A stretch of DNA of 20,125 bases from Pseudomonadota bacterium (GTDB lineage: Bacteria; Chloroflexota; Ktedonobacteria; Ktedonobacterales; JACDGC01), in NCBI GenBank assembly GCA_021323815.1, contig JAJPKG010000440.1, positions 1 through 20,125 on the forward strand, written 5' to 3'. A model generated the notes under the pieces. It saw nothing but the letters and a program-made list of their open reading frames with translations, did no database searches and was not told the DNA's origin. Every line of letters starts with the position of its first letter. The first letter of the stretch is position 1. A program made the translations under genes and the position numbers. Of this stretch, positions 8,249 through 14,613 are shown in pieces.

Positions 8249-8911
8249 TTACTTCCCCTGCGCTTTATCGAGCGCCATGTTCAGTTCCAGCACGTTTACC
8301 ACATCTTCGCCGAAGATGCCCATGAAGCGCCCCTGAATGTGGGCGTTGATGATATCTTCGACCTGCGCCGCCGTCATGCCGCGCGCTTTGGCGATCCGCG
8401 GCACCTGATAATAGGCTCCCGCCACCGAGATGTCGGGGTCCAGCCCTGACGCCGAGGATGTCACCAGATCGATGGGGATCTTCGTGGTATCCGGCACGTC
8501 GGGATTTTCCTTGCGTACCTGGTCGATGTTCGCCTGAATCTCCGCTTGCAGCGCCGAATTGGTCGGCCCCAGGTTCGAGCCGCCGGAGTTCGAGGCGTTG
8601 TAAGGGGTGGGGCTGGTCGCTGAGGGCCGCCCGTGGAAATATTGCGGCTGCGTCCAATATTGGCCAATCAGCGACGAGGCGATGGGCTGGCCGTTCTTGT
8701 ATACCAGCGAACCATTCGCCTGACTGGGAAAGATCGCTTGCGCGATCCCCGTGATCGTCAGCGGATAGAGGATGCCGGCCACCACCGTCAGCAAGAAGGT
8801 CAGCGCGATGGCGGGACGAATGAACCGCCCCACCATATGCAAAATCGTCTCGGCTCTGGGTTCCGGCGCTGGCGCTGCCTCTGCGGCAGGCGCGGTTGTA
8901 ACTGATGCCAT
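8249..8911 (-). CDS. kdpC: Potassium-transporting ATPase subunit C
   Basis: KdpC is the single-span subunit that stabilises the KdpFABC complex and raises its K+ affinity from the outside face. The 220-aa protein (E. coli about 190) has an Ala/Pro-rich cytoplasmic N-terminus of about 30 residues, one membrane helix (about 33-58, PAIALTFLLTVVAGILYPL), then the periplasmic-type domain. Hallmarks are QYWTQPQYFHGRPSA, YNASNSGGSNLGPTN, SASGLDPDIS and the C-terminal NVLELNMALD. The ATG has AAGGAG upstream and lies 13 bases after the kdpB stop; kdpD follows after 15 bases. The call is firm. Confidence 0.97.
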   Translation of the reverse strand: MASVTTAPAAEAAPAPEPRAETILHMVGRFIRPAIALTFLLTVVAGILYPLTITGIAQAIFPSQANGSLVYKNGQPIASSLIGQYWTQPQYFHGRPSATSPTPYNASNSGGSNLGPTNSALQAEIQANIDQVRKENPDVPDTTKIPIDLVTSSASGLDPDISVAGAYYQVPRIAKARGMTAAQVEDIINAHIQGRFMGIFGEDVVNVLELNMALDKAQGK

Positions 8912-8924
8912 GTCTTTTTCTCCT

Positions 8925-11087
8925 TTATGCCAGGTGCAGCGCCGCCAGGATCACGTCGATGATCTTGATGCCCACGAACGGCAGGATGATGCCGCCGACA
9001 CCGTAAATCAGCAGGTTGTCGCGCAACAGCCGCCCCGCGCCCACCGCGCGATATTTCACGCCGCGCAGTGCCAGCGGGATGAGCGCGATGATGATCAGCG
9101 CGTTGAAGATCACCGCCGACAGGATGGCGCTGTGTGGGGTGCGCAACTGCATCACGTTGAGCGCCTGCAATTGCGGGAATGTCGCCACGAACACCGCCGG
9201 AATGATGGCGAAATATTTCGCCACGTCGTTGGCGATGCTGAACGTCGTCAGCGCGCCGCGCGTGATCAACAGTTGCTTACCCACCTCGACGATCTCGATC
9301 AACTTGGTGGGATTTGAGTCAAGATCCACCATGTTGCCCGCTTCTTTGGCGGCCTGAGTGCCGGTGTTCATCGCCACGCCCACGTCCGCCTGTGCCAGCG
9401 CGGGAGCGTCGTTGGTGCCATCGCCGGTCATCGCCACCAGCCGACCGCCGGCCTGTTGCTCGCGGATCAGCTTCATCTTGGTTTCCGGCGTCGCCTGGGC
9501 CAGGAAGTCATCCACGCCCGCCTCGTCGGCGATGGCTTTGGCTGTCAGCGGGTTGTCGCCGGTGATCATCACCGTGCGGATGCCCATCTTGCGCAACTGG
9601 TCGAACCGCTCGCGCATGCCGGTTTTGACGATATCCTTGAGGTAAATCACTCCCAGGATGCGCGGTTTCGCGCCGCTCCGTGTCTCGGCCACCACCAGCG
9701 GCGTGCCGCCAGCGCGGGCAATGCGTTCCACCGTCGGCTGCAAGTCTGCCGGGGTTGAGGCTTTGCGGGCCGTCGCCCAGGCCAGCACGGCATCCGACGC
9801 GCCCTTGCGCACCTCGCGGCCCGGCAGGTCCACCCCGCTCATGCGCGTGGTGGCGCTGAACGGGATGAAGGTCACCGCCCCGTTATCGTGCGGCTCGTTC
9901 TGGTGATAGGTGTCGCGTGCCAGCACCACAATGGAACGGCCCTCCGGCGTCTCGTCAGGCATGGATGAGAGCATGGCGGCTTCAGCCAGCTCGTCGATTG
10001 TCGTGCCATTCACTGGGATAAATTCATGGGCCATGCGGTTGCCCAGCGTGATGGTGCCGGTTTTGTCCAGCAGCAGCACGTCCACGTCGCCGGCGGCTTC
10101 CACCGCGCGCCCGCTCATTGCCAGCACATTGCGCTGCACCAGGCGGTCCATGCCCGCGATGCCGATGGCCGAGAGCAACCCACCGATGGTGGTGGGGATC
10201 AAGCACACCAGCAGCGCCACCAGCGCCGTGATGGAGACCGGGTTGCCCGAATAGATGGCGAACGGTTCCAGCGTCACCACCGCCAGCAGGAAGATGATCG
10301 TCAGCACTGCCAGCAAGATATTCAGCGCGATCTCGTTCGGCGTCTTCTGCCGGTTCGCGCCTTCCACCAGCGCGATCATGCGGTCCAGGAACGTCTCGCC
10401 GGGATTCGACGTGATGCGCACGATGATCCAGTCCGACAGCACTTTGGTGCCGCCGGTGACTGCCGAGCGGTCGCCGCCGCTTTCGCGGATGACGGGCGCG
10501 CTCTCGCCGGTGATGGCTGATTCATCCACCGAGGCTACGCCGGCAACGATCTCGCCGTCGCTGGGGATGGCGTCGCCCGCTTCCACCAGCACCAGATCGC
10601 CCTTGCGCAGTTGCGGCGCGCCGACCGACTCAAACGGCATCCCCGGCGCGTAATCAGTGGTTCCGGGTGCCAGCCGTTTGGCCGGCGTCTCAGTGCGGGC
10701 ACGGCGCAAAGTATCCGCCTGAGCTTTGCCACGCCCCTCGGCCATCGCTTCGGCGAAGTTGGCGAACAGAACAGTGAACCACAACCACAGCGTCACCGCC
10801 AGCACAAAGCCCTGCTGTCCCTGCAAATGGGGATCGATGAGCGAGCGCACCCACTCAATGGTAGTGACGGCGCTGCCAACCTCGACCACAAACATGACGG
10901 GATTGCGCGCCTGCACGCGCGGGTCCAGTTTTTTGAAGGCGTCGATGACCGCGCGCCCCAGAATCTTCGGCTCAAAGAGCGAAAGATTCTGGCGCGGCTG
11001 GCGCACCGTCGTCTGGCGTCGCCCGATGCGCCCCTGTTGCGATGGAGGGGCGGCCTGTGGAACCTGCACATTCATGGACTGATTCAC
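8925..11087 (-). CDS. kdpB: Potassium-transporting P-type ATPase subunit B
   Basis: ATP-hydrolysing subunit of the KdpFABC K+ pump, 720 aa from the GTG at 11087 (SD GAGGGG, 7 bases away); an ATG four codons later is possible. P-type motifs are actuator TGES (193-196), whose serine is an inhibitory phosphorylation site in E. coli KdpB, phosphorylation motif DKTGTITLGNR (D341), and hinge TGDGTNDAPALAQADVG. Membrane helices flank these, with the PxxxG-type segment LLVCLIPTTIGGLLSAIGIAG typical of KdpB. A 35-residue, Gln/Arg-rich N-terminal extension precedes the conserved LFEPKILGRAVIDAFKKLDPR; it is longer than in E. coli (682 aa). It follows kdpA by 11 bases. Confidence 0.98.
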   Translation of the reverse strand: MNQSMNVQVPQAAPPSQQGRIGRRQTTVRQPRQNLSLFEPKILGRAVIDAFKKLDPRVQARNPVMFVVEVGSAVTTIEWVRSLIDPHLQGQQGFVLAVTLWLWFTVLFANFAEAMAEGRGKAQADTLRRARTETPAKRLAPGTTDYAPGMPFESVGAPQLRKGDLVLVEAGDAIPSDGEIVAGVASVDESAITGESAPVIRESGGDRSAVTGGTKVLSDWIIVRITSNPGETFLDRMIALVEGANRQKTPNEIALNILLAVLTIIFLLAVVTLEPFAIYSGNPVSITALVALLVCLIPTTIGGLLSAIGIAGMDRLVQRNVLAMSGRAVEAAGDVDVLLLDKTGTITLGNRMAHEFIPVNGTTIDELAEAAMLSSMPDETPEGRSIVVLARDTYHQNEPHDNGAVTFIPFSATTRMSGVDLPGREVRKGASDAVLAWATARKASTPADLQPTVERIARAGGTPLVVAETRSGAKPRILGVIYLKDIVKTGMRERFDQLRKMGIRTVMITGDNPLTAKAIADEAGVDDFLAQATPETKMKLIREQQAGGRLVAMTGDGTNDAPALAQADVGVAMNTGTQAAKEAGNMVDLDSNPTKLIEIVEVGKQLLITRGALTTFSIANDVAKYFAIIPAVFVATFPQLQALNVMQLRTPHSAILSAVIFNALIIIALIPLALRGVKYRAVGAGRLLRDNLLIYGVGGIILPFVGIKIIDVILAALHLA

Positions 11088-11098
11088 GGATGCACCCC

Positions 11099-12865
11099 TC
11101 AGAAGGTTTTGCCGGCCAGCATCAGCAGATGCTCGACGATTGGCCCCAGCGCGTAGGCCGGGAAGAAGGTCAGCGCGCCGACGATGAGGATGACGCCGAC
11201 CACCAGCGCGCTGAACAACACGCCGGTCGTGGGCAACGTGCCGGGTCCGGCGGGGGCGATCCGCTTGCCCGCCAGCGCGCCGCCCAGCGCCATAATGGGG
11301 ATGACGAAGCCGAAGCGCCCGATCAGCATGGCGAATCCCCCCGTCCAGTTATAAAACGGCGTGTTCGCGCTCAGACCGGCGAAGGCTGAACCGTTGTTGC
11401 CCGTCATCGACGTATAGGCGTATAGGATCTCTGACAGGCCGTGCGGTCCGGGGTTCGAGATCTGCGACACGCCATGCGGGTAAACGATGGCGAACGCGCT
11501 GAAACCCAGGATGGAGAGCGGCAAGATCAACAGGCCCAGCGAGGCCATCTTCACTTCTTGCTGCTCGATCTTCTTGCCCAGATATTCCGGCGTGCGCCCC
11601 ACCATCAGCCCGGCGATGAAGACCGCCAGCACGGCGAACATCAGCAAGCCGTAATGGCCGGAACCCACGCCGCCAAAGACAATCTCGCCCAGCGCGATGT
11701 TGAGCATGGGAATCATGCCGCCGATGGGCGTGTAACTGTCATGCCAGCTATTGACGGCACCGCACGAGGCATCGGTGGTGACGGTGGCAAACAGCGTCGA
11801 AGAGCCGATGCCGAAGCGCATCTCTTTGCCTTCCATGTTGCCGCCCGGCTGCGCCAGCGCGTATTCATGATAGGTCTGATCGACGCTCACCACCGCGTCT
11901 TTCGTTGCATGCACCGTGTTCAGCAACGGATTCCCGTTCTGTTCCGCGCCGAAGCAAATCACGGCGGCGGCCAGGAAGAGGAAGCTCACCGCGCCAAAGA
12001 GCGCCCAGCCTATCTTCGTGTTGCCGGCGACTTTGCCAAAGAAATAGAGCAGTCCAGCCCCGAAGGTGAAGATCCACAGCATCTCGACCAGATTGGTAAA
12101 GTTCGTGGGATTCTCGAAAGGATGCGCTGAGTTGGCGTTGAAGAAACCGCCCCCGTTGGTGCCCAGCATCTTGATGACTTCTTGCGAAGCGACCGGCCCC
12201 AGCGCGATGGTCTGTTTGAAGCCTTCCAGCGAGGTCACGACCGCTGAGCCGTTGAAAGTTTCCGGCACGCCCTGCCACACCAAAAAGAGCGCCCCGACGA
12301 TGCAGATCGGCAGCAGCAGATAGAGCATGCAACGGGTGAGGTCCACCCAGAAGTTACCCAGCGATTTGCCGCTGCGGCGCACGAAGCCGCGAATGACCGC
12401 GACGGCCAGCACGATGCCGACGGCAGCCGAGGTGAAGTTGTGGAAGGCGAGACCCATCATTTGCGTCAGATAACTCATGGTCGTCTCGCCGCTATAGTTT
12501 TGCCAGTTGGTGTTGGTGCTGAAACTCACCGCCGTGTTCCACGCCAGCGCTGGATCGACCGCGCTCTGATGCATGGGGTTCAGCGGCAATTTATCTTGCA
12601 GGCGCTCGATGGCATAGAGCAGCAGCAGGCCGGCGACGGTGAAGACGAGCATCGACACCGTATAGGCTTTCCAGTCTTGCTCTTCGTCTTCTTTCACGCC
12701 GCTGATCCAATAAAATGCCTTTTCCACGGGGCGCAACACCGGCTCGAACCAGGTGTTTTTCTTCTCGAAGACGGCCACCAGATAAAGGCCCACCGGTTTG
12801 GTCAGCAGCAGCAAAATGAGAAAAAAGACGGCGATCTGCGCCAGTCCATTGAAGGTAAAGGTCAC
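11099..12865 (-). CDS. kdpA: Potassium-transporting ATPase channel-like subunit A
   Basis: K+-selective, channel-like subunit related to the Trk/Ktr/HKT transporters. The 588-aa protein starts at a GTG (12865) with AGGTG upstream. It is strongly hydrophobic, with about ten membrane segments. Selectivity-loop regions are visible: SFSTNTNWQNYSGE (about 115-127), MLGTNGGGFFNANSAHPFENPT (from about 233), the TDASCGAVNSWHDSYTPIGG loop, and SMTGNNGSAFAGLSANTPFYN near the C-terminus. Also typical are FTNLVEMLWIF and VGRTPEYLGKKIE. It lies 15 bases after kdpF and 11 before kdpB, so it is co-translated with them. Confidence 0.98.
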   Translation of the reverse strand: MTFTFNGLAQIAVFFLILLLLTKPVGLYLVAVFEKKNTWFEPVLRPVEKAFYWISGVKEDEEQDWKAYTVSMLVFTVAGLLLLYAIERLQDKLPLNPMHQSAVDPALAWNTAVSFSTNTNWQNYSGETTMSYLTQMMGLAFHNFTSAAVGIVLAVAVIRGFVRRSGKSLGNFWVDLTRCMLYLLLPICIVGALFLVWQGVPETFNGSAVVTSLEGFKQTIALGPVASQEVIKMLGTNGGGFFNANSAHPFENPTNFTNLVEMLWIFTFGAGLLYFFGKVAGNTKIGWALFGAVSFLFLAAAVICFGAEQNGNPLLNTVHATKDAVVSVDQTYHEYALAQPGGNMEGKEMRFGIGSSTLFATVTTDASCGAVNSWHDSYTPIGGMIPMLNIALGEIVFGGVGSGHYGLLMFAVLAVFIAGLMVGRTPEYLGKKIEQQEVKMASLGLLILPLSILGFSAFAIVYPHGVSQISNPGPHGLSEILYAYTSMTGNNGSAFAGLSANTPFYNWTGGFAMLIGRFGFVIPIMALGGALAGKRIAPAGPGTLPTTGVLFSALVVGVILIVGALTFFPAYALGPIVEHLLMLAGKTF

Positions 12866-12880
12866 AGTGTGTTCACCTGC

Positions 12881-12970
12881 CTAAAACTGTTCGGGGCGCA
12901 GCAGCGCCACCACCAGATAGACCGCCACCACCAAAGCGACGATGCCGGTGATGAGATATTCCCAGTTCAT
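12881..12970 (-). CDS. kdpF: KdpF, small stabilising subunit of the Kdp pump (29 aa)
   Basis: A 29-codon frame starting MNWEYLITGIVAL and ending LLRPEQF, the typical KdpF pattern: one membrane helix followed by an LRPE-x-F tail. KdpF is a single-span, lipid-like peptide that stabilises KdpABC in the membrane. The ATG (12970-12968) is preceded by GGAGG at 5 bases and overlaps the stop codon of the upstream 32-aa ORF (ATGA), so translation is coupled. It sits directly before kdpA, as in known kdpFABC operons. It is too short for standard gene calling. Confidence 0.92.
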   Translation of the reverse strand: MNWEYLITGIVALVVAVYLVVALLRPEQF

Positions 12971-13065
12971 TTCTGCCTCCGAATCAACCGCTCGCAGCCT
13001 GCGACAAACGCCAGAAACACTGCGAAGGTCGCGATGGTGACCAGAACAAACACGGCATCAGCCAT
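12967..13065 (-). CDS. 32-aa membrane peptide upstream of kdpF
   Basis: Small frame starting MADAVFVLVTIATFAV: one hydrophobic helix of about 20 residues, then a charged tail GCERLIRRQK. It begins inside the end of the response regulator gene (8-base overlap), with GGAGG 6 bases before the ATG, and its stop overlaps the kdpF start (ATGA). This double coupling and the membrane helix imply a genuine co-translated peptide that may associate with the Kdp complex. I recall comparable tiny ORFs before kdpF in some other bacteria, but no function is known to me. Confidence 0.75.
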   Translation of the reverse strand: MADAVFVLVTIATFAVFLAFVAGCERLIRRQK

Positions 13066-13474
13066 ACAAATCCTCCGTCAGCGCGCTCACTTCCGGCTGT
13101 GTGGCATTCAGCACGCGGTCGATCAAGCGCAGCAACACGTCAATGGGGAAAGGCTTCACCAGCACCGCGTCGGGCGCAAACATCTGGATGCGTTCCGGCG
13201 TGGGGCGCACCGCTGTCACGATGATGACGCGCGGCGGTGGGCGGTTTTGCCGCTGCACGCGCGCGTGCCAGTCGCGCAGCAGATCCCACCCTGGTCTGTC
13301 GGGCAGGTTGATATCCAGCAGCACCAGATCAAAGGGCGGGTCCGCCGCCATGATGAGCGCTTCGGCATCAGCGACACTACCCGCTTCGGCGACGCTGTGC
13401 CCGCGTCGCGCCAGATTCAGCGTGAAGATGCGCTCCAACGACTGTTCATCTTCCACCACCAGGATCTTGGCCAT
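13058..13474 (-). CDS. Receiver-only response regulator at head of the kdp operon
   Basis: Single CheY-like receiver domain of 138 aa with no output domain. It starts MAKILVVEDEQSLERIF, with the acidic pair D9/E10, phospho-acceptor D54 in FDLVLLDINLPD, the Thr switch in VIIVTA and the conserved Lys in LVKPF. The ATG at 13474 is chosen because GGAGGA lies 5 bases upstream; the frame extends 17 codons further upstream, but that segment (MPGSYAIRHLRKK) comes from leader sequence with inverted repeats. The last codons overlap the 32-aa ORF. It occupies the place where a KdpE regulator might be expected, but KdpE has a winged-helix DNA-binding domain that is absent here. It may receive phosphate from the kinase at 14614-16050 or from a distant one. 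Confidence 0.9.
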   Translation of the reverse strand: MAKILVVEDEQSLERIFTLNLARRGHSVAEAGSVADAEALIMAADPPFDLVLLDINLPDRPGWDLLRDWHARVQRQNRPPPRVIIVTAVRPTPERIQMFAPDAVLVKPFPIDVLLRLIDRVLNATQPEVSALTEDLYG

Positions 13475-13495
13475 CAGTCTCCTCCGTTTCTTTCT

Positions 13496-13549
13496 GAGAT
13501 GCCTGATGGCGTATGATCCCGGCATCTCCCAAGAAGAAGTATGGGAGAT
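13496..13549 (-). promoter_or_regulatory. Kdp-operon leader with two mutually exclusive stem-loops
   Basis: Two perfect 8-bp inverted repeats share bases: GAGATGCC (13496-13503) with GGCATCTC (13521-13528), and ATCTCCCA (13524-13531) with TGGGAGAT (13542-13549). They overlap at 13524-13528, so only one can form at a time. Read on the minus strand they lie just upstream of the response-regulator ribosome binding site. The layout resembles an attenuator or riboswitch platform, but no known riboswitch class was recognised. An operator for a dimeric protein is an alternative. Confidence 0.4.
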
Positions 13550-13625
13550 TCGGCATTATGAAAAGATCAAAAATCTGCGGCTGAGACGTGAGAAAAACAT
13601 AAAAGAAAGATCATCGCTTGCCATA

Positions 13626-13634
13626 TGCTATAAT
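13626..13634 (+). promoter_or_regulatory. Extended -10 promoter of the Rpn-like nuclease gene
   Basis: TGCTATAAT is a perfect TATAAT (13629-13634) preceded by a TGn extension, about 30 bases before the start codon, in a locally AT-rich stretch. No good -35 at the expected distance. Confidence 0.6.
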
Positions 13635-13663
13635 GGATGGGAGCATAGGCATCGCAGGAGGCC

Positions 13664-14560
13664 ATGATGAGCCAACCAACACAACCAACCTATGACAGCA
13701 TCTGGAAAGCGCTGCCAGACGAGGTGCTCCTGGCATTAATTCGTTTGGTCGTGCCAGATATTGGCCCCACGCTGACCCCCTGGAAAACCGATATCAAAAT
13801 TGTCTTCGACCGCGACCTGGACAATGCCTATCTCATTACGGTCAATGGCATCACTGCCATTTTGTTGCTAGAATATCAGAATTATCTTGACGCAACGATG
13901 CCTTTGCGTATCTATCATTATGTCTCGTTGCTGAAGTTGCGCTATTTTCAATTGCACCAACGTGACATTGTGGTGATTCCCATTGTCATCTGGGCAGTTC
14001 CCGGCACTATTCCAGACCCTGTTTATGAAAGCAATGCAGGTACGACAGTTGGCATCGTCAGTCGCTACCATGATATCCGCCTCAGCGAGATGGACTGGCA
14101 CAGCGTCGATCCCCTGTTGCTTGTACTGGCTCCCTATTTGCATGGCTTCGAACCAGATGATCTGGAAACAGTTGCTGTTCGGATGTACCAAACTGTCCCG
14201 CAAGAATATCGCTTGCTGCTGTTAGGCGCATTGCTTACCATCAGCAAGCGCAAATACAAAAACATCGACGAGATCGAGCAATCGATTTTGCAGAAAGTGA
14301 GGGTCACGTTGGACGAAATTTTTGAAGCGATTGCCGAAGGTCCCATTGGGGTCAAGCTCATTGAGCGTGGTAAGACTGAGGGAGAAGTCAAAGGGCTGCA
14401 AGAGGCTGTGACCATGCTCTGGCGCGTGCGGTTCAGCGAGGTTCCCCCTGAAGTGGTTGCCTCGCTGAACCAAGCAACCATTGCGCAGATGCAAAAGGTG
14501 CTGGAAGCCTTCGCCCGCAACGCGCCAGAGGCGGAGATCCGCGCGCAGTTGGGCGTGTAA
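13664..14560 (+). CDS. Rpn / PD-(D/E)XK nuclease family protein (transposase-like)
   Basis: 298 codons. The N-terminal half resembles the Rpn/YhgA-like recombination-promoting nuclease group: a TDIKIVFDRDLDNAYL strand with candidate acidic residues (D43 to D53), then LLLEYQNYLD with the E70-x-Q72 pair that replaces ExK, then MPLRIYHYVSLL. The C-terminal half has a helical segment (LIERGKTEGEVKGLQEAVT) and a VRFSEVPPEV motif, common in bacterial members. AGGAGG (13656-13661) lies 2 bases from the ATG at 13664 and 5 from the ATG at 13667, so the latter is the likelier start. The gene is visibly less GC-rich than its neighbours (two sampled lines 35-45%, against about 60% or more around), which suggests recent acquisition. 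It is a lone gene between two minus-strand genes, with its own promoter. Activity of such proteins is mostly untested. Confidence 0.85.
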   Translation: MMSQPTQPTYDSIWKALPDEVLLALIRLVVPDIGPTLTPWKTDIKIVFDRDLDNAYLITVNGITAILLLEYQNYLDATMPLRIYHYVSLLKLRYFQLHQRDIVVIPIVIWAVPGTIPDPVYESNAGTTVGIVSRYHDIRLSEMDWHSVDPLLLVLAPYLHGFEPDDLETVAVRMYQTVPQEYRLLLLGALLTISKRKYKNIDEIEQSILQKVRVTLDEIFEAIAEGPIGVKLIERGKTEGEVKGLQEAVTMLWRVRFSEVPPEVVASLNQATIAQMQKVLEAFARNAPEAEIRAQLGV

Positions 14561-14565
14561 TGGTG

Positions 14566-14602
14566 TGGGATGAGCAAGCCTTCTGGCAAGCTTGTCATCC
14601 CA
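14566..14602. terminator. Hairpin between convergent nuclease and kinase genes
   Basis: TGGGATGA (14566-14573) pairs with TCATCCCA (14595-14602), and after one bulged G, CAAGC (14575-14579) pairs with GCTTG (14590-14594): 13 paired bases closing a 10-nt loop. No run of T follows on either strand, but the position between convergent stops (14560 and 14614) suits a bidirectional terminator. AGCAAGCC (14573-14580) can alternatively pair with GGCTTGCT (14619-14626) inside the kinase gene end. Confidence 0.55.
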
Positions 14603-14613
14603 CTGTTCACTGA

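Noticed and set aside
7028..8449. 473-codon plus-strand frame opposite kdpD/kdpC
   Set aside because: The protein is His/Arg/Gln-rich, as expected from antisense of a high-GC gene. The opposite strand encodes unmistakable KdpD and KdpC.
12440..13516. 358-codon plus-strand frame opposite kdpA, kdpF and the receiver gene
   Set aside because: Shadow frame crossing three real minus-strand genes; His/Gln-rich with no recognisable domain.
13475..13525. Longer start of the receiver protein (17 extra codons)
   Set aside because: The added residues are encoded within inverted repeats, and the GGAGGA site places the start at 13474.
13475..13660. Possible c-di-AMP (ydaO-type) riboswitch before the kdp operon
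   Set aside because: Only two simple overlapping hairpins are visible; no conserved ydaO core was recognised. It is kept as an unspecified leader structure.
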